From assembly GCA_963770915.1 (NCBI GenBank), contig CAVYRG010000001.1, forward strand, positions 434,001 to 498,000: DNA of 64,000 nt, given 5' to 3'. This DNA comes from PALSA-270 sp963770915 (GTDB lineage: Bacteria > Acidobacteriota > Terriglobia > Terriglobales > Acidobacteriaceae). Below, piece after piece: positions 48,784 to 56,515 of the stretch. Position 1 is the first letter of the stretch; every line of letters begins with the position of its first letter. Made by a program: the position numbers and the translations under genes. The notes beneath the pieces were generated by a model, which was given only the letters and a program-made list of their open reading frames with translations, was not told the origin of the DNA and did not search any database.

Positions 48784-49749
48784 TCAATGCCGCGCCACCC
48801 AAAGCAACAGAACGAAGATAACGACAGGGATCAGGGCCAACATAACGTAGAAGAAGATTTTTTTGCTTACGGGCTCGCGGCGAGTTTTCCAGTCGCGCAA
48901 TTCGGAGCGCTCGGAAACACCGACTTGATCAAGATGCTGCAGGTCCCAGATCATTTCGTGAGCGTTGGGGTAGCGTTGCGCGGGATCGCGCTCAATGGCG
49001 CGGTAAATCACTTCTTGCAGCTGGGGAGAAATTTCCGGATCGATCTCGCGCGGTGGGACGGGATTGTTCCGCAGGCGGTCATTCATGATCACGAAAGGGT
49101 TGGCGCCGGAAAAAGGCACTTTGCCGGTCAGCATTTCGTAGAGCATGACGCCCAGTGCGTAGAGGTCACTGCGCGCGTCGCCGCGCATGCCTCTGACCTG
49201 CTCGGGAGAAATGTAGTCCGGTGTTCCCATGGTCTGGGTAAACTTGGCGAAAGTTAGACGGCGCGTACCGGCACTCGACGCGATGCCGAAATCAATGAGC
49301 TTAATGTTGTCGTGGGCATCGATCATGATATTTTCCGGCTTCAGGTCGCGGTGCACCACGCCGTTCTTGTGGATGTAATCAAGTGCCTCCGCGATCGCGG
49401 TGGTGATCTTGATGGCGCGCTCGGGCGGGAGTTTTTTCTCTTCGTTGAGGACCTGGCGCAGCAAGCGGCCTTCCACCCATTCCATCACCATGTAAAGCTG
49501 GCTGCGGTCGCCGTCGGCGAAGACCTTCATCACGTGAGGATGGTCGAGCTTTTGCCCGATCTGCAGCTCGCGCTGGAAGCGGTCGTAGAGAAGCGGGTCG
49601 CTCTCCATCTCGGGATGGGGAACTTTGATGGCCACGGGGCGGCCGTCGCGGAGGTCGGTGCCGCGGAAAATGGAAGCCATGCCGCTGCGGGCGGCCACGC
49701 CTTCAATACGATAATGATCGATCTGGTCGCCGGTCTGGAGTGAGCTCAT
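48784..49749 (-). CDS. Ser/Thr protein kinase (Hanks type) with C-terminal membrane anchor
   Basis: A 321-residue kinase from ATG 49749; the frame upstream to 49848 lacks similarity. The kinase domain spans about 12-275: an atypical glycine loop (GVAARSGMASIFRG), the lysine in PVAIKVPHPEM, HRDLKPENIMI, DFGIAS and APE-type SPEQVRG. A single transmembrane helix ends the protein (IFFYVMLALIPVVIFVLLLW), so the kinase faces the cytosol with no external sensor domain. The next gene upstream is a PP2C phosphatase; the two likely oppose each other. Substrates are unknown. Confidence 0.92.
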   Translation of the reverse strand: MSSLQTGDQIDHYRIEGVAARSGMASIFRGTDLRDGRPVAIKVPHPEMESDPLLYDRFQRELQIGQKLDHPHVMKVFADGDRSQLYMVMEWVEGRLLRQVLNEEKKLPPERAIKITTAIAEALDYIHKNGVVHRDLKPENIMIDAHDNIKLIDFGIASSAGTRRLTFAKFTQTMGTPDYISPEQVRGMRGDARSDLYALGVMLYEMLTGKVPFSGANPFVIMNDRLRNNPVPPREIDPEISPQLQEVIYRAIERDPAQRYPNAHEMIWDLQHLDQVGVSERSELRDWKTRREPVSKKIFFYVMLALIPVVIFVLLLWVARH

Positions 49750-49914
49750 GATTGCGGGCGCATGGCCATAACGAACTCCCAAGCCCAAGGCGGGGCATCT
49801 CCTGAAGCGTGCCTTAGTTCCTAAGTAATGATGCCAGAACCTAGGCAACGGAGCATAAAGAATCCATAAGACTTTGGCGTTGGCGTTTCATGTTCCGGGA
49901 TGGGAGGCGGGATC

Positions 49915-50775
49915 TCAACGCAGCCGGTAGGGACGGCCACGGTACATGCCGACCCGTTCCACGCTGCGAATGCGAATGATCTGTAAGCTGATGTTGTCGC
50001 TTCCGTCCTGCTGATTGGCAAAGGCCACCAGGCGGCGGGCGGCGGCATTCAGATCCTCCTGGCGGCCGACGATGGCGGCGATCTCCGCAGAGCTGACCGC
50101 GTTGTACAAACCGTCACAGCACAGCACCAGCACATCGCCGGGAATCACCAAGTGCTCGTTGGTTTCCACGTTGACGAACATCTCGGTGCCCAGCGAACGG
50201 CTAAGCATATGGCGATGAGGAGAATCTGCAAATTCTTCCTCGGAGAGCAACCCCAGGCGCATCTGCTCGCCGGCCACGGTGTGATCGCGGGTAAGCACGG
50301 TGGCCACGCCGCCCCGCACCAGGTAGCAGCGGGAATCGCCCACATGAGCCACCAGCGCGCGATCATAGCGGAGAGCGCAGCTCACCATGGTCGTTGCCAT
50401 GGCGACGCTCCCTCCCGGCGCGGTCATGCCTGCCTCAAGCACGCGAGTGTTGGCGTTCCTTATTAGGTCCGCCATCAGGCCGGCATGAGGGGCACCCATG
50501 GGGGCGGCGCGAAATCCGGCCAGCACACTTTCCACGGCAGTGCGAGAGGCTACTTCTCCAGCATCTTGCCCGCCAACACCGTCGGATAAAACGAACAACC
50601 AACCGCGGGCACGCACCTCCTCGGGCGTCGCCGGAAGAACGTATCCGAGGTAATCCTCATTCTGCTCGCGCAATCTCCCGACGTCGGAGAGCTGGGCGAA
50701 CTCGATATCGAGCATGGGGTATTGTAACGGGCCGGGCCCGAGAAATTCCGGCGGGAGCACATGGCGGCGCAACAT
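49915..50775 (-). CDS. PP2C-family Ser/Thr phosphatase
   Basis: A 286-residue phosphatase predicted to dephosphorylate Ser/Thr residues using two Mn/Mg ions. RLREQNEDYLGYVLP, VLSDGVGGQDAGEVAS, LVAHVGDSRCYLVRGG, LVLCCDGLYNAVS and DGSDNISLQII are the PP2C motifs, all with their metal-binding Asp residues. ATG 50775 is used; ATG 50715, directly before the domain, is an alternative. It lies 165 nt upstream of the kinase gene on the same strand, the usual partner arrangement. Confidence 0.92.
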   Translation of the reverse strand: MLRRHVLPPEFLGPGPLQYPMLDIEFAQLSDVGRLREQNEDYLGYVLPATPEEVRARGWLFVLSDGVGGQDAGEVASRTAVESVLAGFRAAPMGAPHAGLMADLIRNANTRVLEAGMTAPGGSVAMATTMVSCALRYDRALVAHVGDSRCYLVRGGVATVLTRDHTVAGEQMRLGLLSEEEFADSPHRHMLSRSLGTEMFVNVETNEHLVIPGDVLVLCCDGLYNAVSSAEIAAIVGRQEDLNAAARRLVAFANQQDGSDNISLQIIRIRSVERVGMYRGRPYRLR

Positions 50776-50993
50776 GCTGTCTCACAAAACATCGGGCGGG
50801 CCTGGAGCAGCCCGCCCGCACTTTAGGATTGCGACCCGCACTGGATAACCAACTTACTCATCGAAGGAGGCCTAGTATTTCCTTAAGGTTAATCTAGCTT
50901 TGGGAACTTAGCCGGGCTGGGAGGGGCTCAGTTCCCTGCACGGAACCGAGCCCCAGCCACAACCCGCCTCGAGAAGAGCAAACCAGCGCGGCG

Positions 50994-52322
50994 CTATTTC
51001 GCGTCGGCGCTGCTGAAGGCGTAGATCAGACCAATCGTGAACGTATTCTGATAACTCTTGGGCAGGAAGGCCGACCCCGGAAGCCCGCTGGTGCGGTAGG
51101 GGAAAACGTCCTGGTCCGAAGTATCGTAGCGATACTCCAACCGGCTCATGATCTTGCCCGCCAGTATGCGTTGCAGGGTCACCGTGAACGAGCCCATGTT
51201 TTGCGAAACTCCAGGCCCGATCCCGGTTTCAAAGCCGTTGATGTCCTGGAAATATTCGCCGCGTGTCGCGATATACCACTTGTCGCTGGGAGCGTATTTG
51301 ATGTATCCAGCGATGCCGTCCCAGTGCGCCTTGGGGCCCACTGTGAATGGAGTGGTCGTGGTATCCACGAAGGTGTCCCAGCCGTAGTCGTAATTGGCCA
51401 AGAACGAGAGTTTTGGAGTGGCGTTGTAGGCCAAGACCGTATCGAAGAGGTAACGGAAATTGCTGTTGTCGTTGTTATGTTCCGGGCCGAACAGGAAGTT
51501 TTGCGTCAAGCTGATTTTCGAGTTCGGAGTATAGGCCGCGGAGAAGCCGCCTGTCTTGCCGCTGTTATTGTCGACGCTGTTATTCCAGCCGTTCGTCAGG
51601 TAACCGGTAAGAGCAAACTTGCTGTTGAAGGTGTACTTGGCATTCACGCCGAAGTGGAAGTAAGGAATCGCCCAAGCGAAGAGCAGGCCGCGCGAATAGT
51701 TCCAGTTGTCCTTGCTCTCGATCACTTCTGCGCCGGCCGGAGTGACGAATTTGCCGACGTTGATCTGCAGCTTCTTGCCGGCGAGGAACTCCATGTATCC
51801 CTCTTTCAGATACTGGTCGAAGCCCAACTCGCCGCCGTTCACGGCATTCATCGCTTGGCCAAAGCCGAGCGCGATGTGATAGCCGACGTGGCTGGCCGCG
51901 GGATCGGGGGCCTTGTCCGCCACCAGCTCAATCATGTTCAAGGCGATCTGAGCGGAGTTGATATCGAAGTTGCGATAGGCGGTGGTGCGTGACGCGGGTT
52001 GATTCGAGTTGTAGTCGTAGTACACGTCCGCGAACCCGCTGATCGTGGTGGGTCCCAGCAATCCAGCCAGGGTTGGAGCCGCCGGAGCGGGCGTAGGAAC
52101 CGCGGCGGCGGCGGGGGCCGGAGCGGGCGCGGGCGTGGCCGCTACCTGGGCCTTGAGTGCCGCTAGCTCCGTTTCCAAGTCATCGATGCGTTTCGCCAAA
52201 TCCGCCGAACTGGGTTGAGAATCCTGCGCTTGTACTGGAGTCACGGCGAATGCCAAGCAGCCAGCAATGAGCGCGAGCACCGCAATGTGGCTGATGGAAG
52301 CTTTCGTCTTCATGGATCGCAT
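50994..52322 (-). CDS. Outer-membrane porin-like beta-barrel (OmpL/BBP2-type)
   Basis: A 442-residue protein from ATG 52322 (AGGAGACTAA before it). It has a signal peptide, then a short coiled coil (SSADLAKRIDDLETELAALKAQV) and an Ala/Pro-rich linker to about 85, then a beta-barrel beginning TISGFADVYYDYN and ending in FTIGLIYAF. It resembles the OmpL-like barrel-2 group of putative porins. The N-terminal coiled coil may tether it to peptidoglycan or help trimerise it. Ligand unknown. It has its own promoter-like sequence upstream and appears monocistronic. Confidence 0.82.
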   Translation of the reverse strand: MRSMKTKASISHIAVLALIAGCLAFAVTPVQAQDSQPSSADLAKRIDDLETELAALKAQVAATPAPAPAPAAAAVPTPAPAAPTLAGLLGPTTISGFADVYYDYNSNQPASRTTAYRNFDINSAQIALNMIELVADKAPDPAASHVGYHIALGFGQAMNAVNGGELGFDQYLKEGYMEFLAGKKLQINVGKFVTPAGAEVIESKDNWNYSRGLLFAWAIPYFHFGVNAKYTFNSKFALTGYLTNGWNNSVDNNSGKTGGFSAAYTPNSKISLTQNFLFGPEHNNDNSNFRYLFDTVLAYNATPKLSFLANYDYGWDTFVDTTTTPFTVGPKAHWDGIAGYIKYAPSDKWYIATRGEYFQDINGFETGIGPGVSQNMGSFTVTLQRILAGKIMSRLEYRYDTSDQDVFPYRTSGLPGSAFLPKSYQNTFTIGLIYAFSSADAK

Positions 52323-52722
52323 TTAGTCTCCTGTGGACAAGCCGCCCGCCGCACTGCGGCGACCTGCGTGAGTTTAAGATGCTGAGCTTTTTATAGGTTT
52401 TTCGCGCACGGGTCCAATTGATTGTTTTTTTGGCAGGCATTAAAAATAGTTTGAAAAATTAAATCTATAGCCCGGATAAGCCGGATGATTAGTTACTGAA
52501 AGCAAAGGGAGTGGATGCGAGAGGCGCGCGACGAAGCGAGAAATTTCAAATCAGCCGAATTTGTTTTGCAACTGCAAGATTCGACCGTCTCAATTCTGTC
52601 AGCGCCGTTGAATTGACTTTGTGAGAATTTGTCGAGGCTACGCCGGTTGGAGGGACGACAAAAAACTGAGACTGGCAGGAGCGAAACGGAGAGCGGCGAA
52701 GCCGGGTTTTCAAAACGGCAGG
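52323..52722. other. Upstream control region of the porin-like gene
   Basis: These 400 bases are AT-rich and hold no gene. The minus strand carries a sigma-70-like promoter (see 52390-52417) and a perfect 15-nt palindrome CGCCGCA-C-TGCGGCG at 52347-52361, 25 nt before the start codon. The remaining bases up to the TPR gene stop show nothing recognisable. Confidence 0.45.
52390..52417 (-). promoter_or_regulatory. Candidate promoter of the porin-like gene
   Basis: On the minus strand TTGGAC (52417-52412) and TATAAA (52395-52390) are separated by 16 bp. Transcription would start about 60 nt before the ATG at 52322, spanning the 15-nt palindrome in the leader. Confidence 0.45.
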
Positions 52723-53298
52723 CTACTGCTTAGGAGGCTCCGCGGTTGAAGTCTGCGCTTTTTCCCGCTTGAGTTGGTCGATCGCCTTCTGAGCTTTCTC
52801 GGCGAGCGGACCGTGCGGCAGAATCTTGAGGTAGGCCTGGTAGTGCGCCGTCGATTGATCGGGATCGTCGAGTTTCTCGTAGCACTCGCCCAGGTGGAAA
52901 TTCGTGACTGCATCGTTGGGCTTGTACAGCAACGCCTCCTGATACCGGTCGAGCGCGGCCCGATAGTTCTTGCGCTTGAAATAGAAATCCCCGACCTCAA
53001 GATCCTTCGCCGCTTTATGAGGATTCCAGGGATGCATCTCCTGCACATCGCTTGCGGCTTGTTCTTCGGCGTCAGCAACGGAAGAGCTGCTGTTGGGGTG
53101 GTTTTTGGCGTCGTCCGCCGGAGGGCTGATATCAACCTTGGTATCGCGGCTGGAACTCACGCTGGAATCGTGTTCGTAGCGCGGCGGAGCTTGGCTGGGT
53201 CCGGGGCCTTTACCGCTGGAGGGAAGCTGGTCCACCTGCGCGAGAGCAAACCCGGCCACGCCCAGCAAAAACACGAGCCAGAAAATCGCACGCTGCAT
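52723..53298 (-). CDS. Exported tetratricopeptide-repeat protein
   Basis: A 191-residue protein with a signal peptide (RAIFWLVFLLGVAGFALAQ), a low-complexity Ser/Asp/Pro region to about 85, and two TPR units: AAKDLEVGDFYFKRKNYRAALDRYQEALLYKPNDAVTNFHLGECYEKLDDPDQSTAHYQAYLKILP. It resembles envelope-assembly TPR proteins such as BamD or CpoB in outline. There is no lipobox cysteine. It lies 154 nt downstream of the OmpA-like gene, separated by a strong terminator, so is probably transcribed separately. Confidence 0.75.
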   Translation of the reverse strand: MQRAIFWLVFLLGVAGFALAQVDQLPSSGKGPGPSQAPPRYEHDSSVSSSRDTKVDISPPADDAKNHPNSSSSVADAEEQAASDVQEMHPWNPHKAAKDLEVGDFYFKRKNYRAALDRYQEALLYKPNDAVTNFHLGECYEKLDDPDQSTAHYQAYLKILPHGPLAEKAQKAIDQLKREKAQTSTAEPPKQ

Positions 53299-53384
53299 CG
53301 CTCTATTTTAACCCCTCTTGGCAAACACCATAGAGGGGACACTGCTCTCCGCCGCTGCCGATTAGGCAGGAGTGACGTCACAAG

Positions 53385-53416
53385 AAAAAAGGGCCGCTCC
53401 GTGGGGCGGAGCGGCC
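53385..53416 (-). terminator. Intrinsic terminator after the OmpA-like gene
   Basis: On the minus strand GGCCGCTCCG (53416-53407) pairs perfectly with CGGAGCGGCC (53401-53392) across a 5-nt loop. A run of six T residues (53390-53385) follows. It is a textbook rho-independent terminator 36 nt past the stop. Confidence 0.9.
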
Positions 53417-53452
53417 GCTGGCGAAGTCCTCCGGGGGAGGAGGGGAAACTTG

Positions 53453-54190
53453 TTACATGCTGGGCGGAGCCGGTTGAGCGGTAGCGCTTGGCTGTGCCGC
53501 TGGCGCGGAATCCGTCGTATTGCTCATCAGGCGAACATCGACGCGGCGGTTGGCGGCGCGTCCAGAGGGCGTCCGGTTCGATTCTGCCGGCTTGTCTTTG
53601 CCCAGACCGATCAAATAAATCTTGTGGGCCGGAACATTGTGCGCAGAAGCCAAGTATTGGATGACGGCATCGGCGCGACGCTGGCTGAGGTCGTAGTTGT
53701 AGTCGGCGCTGCCCACCGAGTCGGTGCTGCCTTCGACCGCGATAATGTACCCCTTGGTGTTGCTGATATCGCTGGCCAACTGATCAAGCGCTTCTTTGGC
53801 CTTCTTGGTCAGGTTGTCTTTGTTGAAGCCGAAATGCACGGCCGCCTCGGTCACGACGTGATAGTTGTCCAGATTGGCGACCGTGTTCTGCAGCGTGTCA
53901 ACGCGAGTGACGGCGGTGTCGGCGAGGGTCTGCGCCTGCGCCGCTTGCTGCGAGGCGGCTTGCGTCTTTTGCTCGACTGCCTCGGTCTTGGCATTTACGG
54001 CCGCGATGCCGGCTTGCGCGCGGGTATCCACGTCCTTGATGTCCTTGGTGTTCTTCGCGGTGAGGTCGTCGAGTTCATTCGTCTTGTTGATCAGCGGCGT
54101 GGTCTGCTGGCGAACATAGTTCTTGCTCGCGCAGCCGACGGAGAACGCCGTGCTCAGGGCCAGAAAAATTGTGAGTGAAGTGCGATTCAT
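53453..54190 (-). CDS. OmpA/Pal-family lipoprotein
   Basis: A 245-residue lipoprotein with signal peptide and lipobox FSVGC (Cys20). A helical/coiled-coil region (about 30-105; AGIAAVNAKTEAVEQKTQAASQQAAQAQTLAD) leads to an OmpA C-terminal peptidoglycan-binding domain at about 115-225. This domain shows AAVHFGFNKDNLTKKAKEALDQL, VEGSTDSVGSADYNYDLSQRRADAVIQYLA and GRAANRRVDVRL; the Asp and Arg that bind diaminopimelate are present. It would tether the outer membrane to the cell wall. The C-terminal tail is Ala/Pro-rich. Confidence 0.92.
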   Translation of the reverse strand: MNRTSLTIFLALSTAFSVGCASKNYVRQQTTPLINKTNELDDLTAKNTKDIKDVDTRAQAGIAAVNAKTEAVEQKTQAASQQAAQAQTLADTAVTRVDTLQNTVANLDNYHVVTEAAVHFGFNKDNLTKKAKEALDQLASDISNTKGYIIAVEGSTDSVGSADYNYDLSQRRADAVIQYLASAHNVPAHKIYLIGLGKDKPAESNRTPSGRAANRRVDVRLMSNTTDSAPAAQPSATAQPAPPSM

Positions 54191-54540
54191 CTTCGGAGGG
54201 CTCCTTTTCCTCTCGTGTTGCTATCCTCCGAACTTCTCAACCTTGGCGCGTTCGGAGTCAGAATTCCGGGGGGCCGCAGACCTGGGTTCTTTGAGGATCT
54301 GTTGCGTCCCACCGGCGTATTGAGCACGGGGAATGCCAACTCATGACTGTTGAGTACTTTGGCTGTAATTCATTCTACTGCAACGTGTTAATGGGGTAAA
54401 GGTCAACGGCGGCAAAGCTGCTTTCCGCGGACGGACCGGGGAAAATTTATACGGCGCCCGCAGAATCGCGAATCTGGACGGTAGCGCGAACGACGAAGCC
54501 CACTCCCAGCCCGTTCCTCTAAAATAGGAGGGCACCCCCA
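54191..54540. other. Intergenic region between ompA-like gene and uvrC
   Basis: These 350 bases have no supported gene. AGGAGG at about 54527-54532 is the uvrC ribosome site. I see no convincing promoter, repeat or RNA gene. Confidence 0.4.
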
Positions 54541-56430
54541 GTGGACATTCTCCAGAAAATCCGCAGTTTGCCGACCGAGCCCGGCGTGTATCTGTACAAG
54601 AACGCCGAGGGCGAGGTGATTTATGTCGGCAAGGCGAAGAATCTGCGCAGCCGGGTTGGTTCTTACTTTCATGAGGGACGATGGGAGGACGCCAAGACCG
54701 GGACGCTGGTGCGCGAGGCGGCGGATGTCGACTACATCGTGGTCGCCAACGAAAAAGAGGCGCTGGCGCTTGAGAACAATCTCATCAAGCAGAAAAAGCC
54801 GCGCTTCAATATTCTGCTGCGCGATGACAAGACCTATCCGTACGTGAAGCTGACTTTGGGGGAGCGTTTTCCGCGGGTTTACGTCACGCGCCGCCTGCGC
54901 AAAGACGGCAGTTCGTATTATGGCCCCTACTTCCCTGCCAACCTCGCATACCGCATCGTGGATTTGATTCACCGCAATTTTCTCGTTCCTTCTTGCAAGG
55001 TCGATCTCACTCGCTATCATCCGCGGCCCTGCCTGCAGTACTACATCAAGCGCTGCCTGGGACCGTGTGTGAAAGATTTGACCACGCCGCAGATTTACCA
55101 GGAGGCGGTCAACGACGCGAAGCTGTTTCTGGAAGGCCGGCCGACCGATTTGTCGCGTTCGCTGCACGAACGAATGGAGCGGGCAGCCGAGGCGCAGGAA
55201 TACGAGCGCGCGGCAAAGTATCGCGATTTGATTTCGACGGTCGAGCAGTTGCAGGAGAAACAGCGTATCGCGGCGGTGGAAGGCGATGACGCGGATGTTT
55301 TCGGGTATCACTATGAAAATGGGATGTTGGCGGTGAATCTGTTTCACATGCGCGGCGGGAAGATGCTCGATCGGCGGGAGTTCTTTTGGGAGGAGTTGCC
55401 GGAGATTGCCGCTGGGGATGAGCTAATGCCGAGCTTCGCTCGGCCAGACAGCCGAGGGCGGCTGTCTCCACGTGATTCATTCGAGCCTTCGGGCTTCTTC
55501 TCTGCCCTGCTCAAGCAGCTTTACATTGGGCAGCCGTATGTACCGCGGAATATTTACGTGCCGGTCGACTTTGAAGATCGCAAAACGCTGGAGGATGTCT
55601 TATCCGAGCAACTCGCGGGCGAGGGCGCCCGCGCCACATCTCTGCATATTCTGGTCCCGCAGCGGGGGGACAAGCGGTCGCTGATCGACCTGGCCGGCAA
55701 CAACGCGAAGCAGTCGTACGATCAGCGCTTCCGGGTGATGAAGCCGAATGCCAAGGCGATTCAGGAAGCCTTGCAGGATGCGCTGGGCCTTCCCGATCCG
55801 CCGCGCCGCATTGAGTGCTTCGACATTTCGCATATCCAGGGAGCTGAGACGGTGGCTTCGATGGTGGTTTGGGAAGATGGCCGGATGAAGAAGTCCGACT
55901 ACCGCAAATTCATCATCCGCACGGTGGAGGGAGTGGACGATTTCGCTTCCATGCGGGAAGTTGTGACGCGCCGTTACAAGCGGCTGCAGGAGGAAAAGAA
56001 GCCGTTGCCGAGCCTGGTGCTGATCGACGGCGGCTTAGGGCAGTTGCACGCGGCCGCGGAAGCACTGGATTCGCTCGAAATCATCAACCAACCGCTGGCG
56101 GCCATCGCCAAGCGGGAGGAGATTATTTACGTCTACGGCCAGGAGAGCGAGCCGGTTGTGCTCGACCATCATTCTCCGGTCTTGCATTTGGTGCAGCTGA
56201 TTCGCGACGAGGCCCACCGCTTTGCCGTGACCTTTCACCGCAAGCGGCGGCAAATTCGCGACCGCTCAACCGAGTTACGGGAGATTCCGGGAGTCGGCGA
56301 GAGTACAACCCGCCGGCTGCTGGAGCACTTCGGCAGCGTGCAAGCGGTGCGGCAGGCGGATGCGGCCGCGCTTTCGGCGGTGGTCACGCGCAGCCAGGCG
56401 GAGGCGATTCGGGAGCACTTCCGGAAGTGA
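54541..56430 (+). CDS. uvrC: Excinuclease ABC subunit C with two in-frame palindromic insertions
   Basis: A 629-residue nucleotide-excision-repair nuclease that, with UvrB, cuts damaged DNA on both sides. GTG at 54541 follows AGGAGG by 9 nt. The GIY-YIG domain (GVYLYKNAEGEVIYVGKAKNLRSRV, about 14-38), UVR motif (ERAAEAQEYERAAKYRDLI, about 211-229), RNase H-like endonuclease (ECFDISHIQGAETVAS with the catalytic Asp, about 422-437) and C-terminal double HhH (LREIPGVGESTTRRLLEHFGS) are intact. Two segments are foreign to the family: residues about 299-318 split the usual PSF-F-S-x-L/QYY motif, and about 357-368 (LAGEGARATSLH). Both coincide with AGGG-loop palindromes. Confidence 0.95.
   Translation: MDILQKIRSLPTEPGVYLYKNAEGEVIYVGKAKNLRSRVGSYFHEGRWEDAKTGTLVREAADVDYIVVANEKEALALENNLIKQKKPRFNILLRDDKTYPYVKLTLGERFPRVYVTRRLRKDGSSYYGPYFPANLAYRIVDLIHRNFLVPSCKVDLTRYHPRPCLQYYIKRCLGPCVKDLTTPQIYQEAVNDAKLFLEGRPTDLSRSLHERMERAAEAQEYERAAKYRDLISTVEQLQEKQRIAAVEGDDADVFGYHYENGMLAVNLFHMRGGKMLDRREFFWEELPEIAAGDELMPSFARPDSRGRLSPRDSFEPSGFFSALLKQLYIGQPYVPRNIYVPVDFEDRKTLEDVLSEQLAGEGARATSLHILVPQRGDKRSLIDLAGNNAKQSYDQRFRVMKPNAKAIQEALQDALGLPDPPRRIECFDISHIQGAETVASMVVWEDGRMKKSDYRKFIIRTVEGVDDFASMREVVTRRYKRLQEEKKPLPSLVLIDGGLGQLHAAAEALDSLEIINQPLAAIAKREEIIYVYGQESEPVVLDHHSPVLHLVQLIRDEAHRFAVTFHRKRRQIRDRSTELREIPGVGESTTRRLLEHFGSVQAVRQADAAALSAVVTRSQAEAIREHFRK
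55446..55472 (+). repeat. AGGG-loop palindromic repeat, copy 1, inside uvrC
   Basis: AGACAGCCG (55446-55454), loop AGGG, CGGCTGTCT (55459-55467), then the tail CCACG. It shares the loop and the CCAC tail with copies at 55614-55638 and 60214-60238, while the stem sequence differs. It lies in frame in the coding sequence. Confidence 0.7.
55614..55638 (+). repeat. AGGG-loop palindromic repeat, copy 2, inside uvrC
   Basis: CGCGGGCG (55614-55621), loop AGGG, CGCCCGCG (55626-55633), tail CCACA. The core from CTCGCGGGCG to GCCACA is identical to the copy upstream of the symporter gene at 60214-60238. It is in frame within uvrC. Confidence 0.75.
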
Positions 56431-56440
56431 CGTGGGAGAT

Positions 56441-56457
56441 GGGTTCAAAGTGAACCC
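56441..56457 (+). promoter_or_regulatory. Hairpin after uvrC
   Basis: GGGTTC (56441-56446) pairs with GAACCC (56452-56457) across a 5-nt loop, 10 nt past the uvrC stop. No T-run follows, so it may protect the transcript end or be a weak factor-assisted terminator. Confidence 0.3.
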
Positions 56458-56515
56458 GTGAGTCAGGTGCCTTAGTCCCTTCACCGTATAATCCATCTGC
56501 GACGGCGTGACAGCA

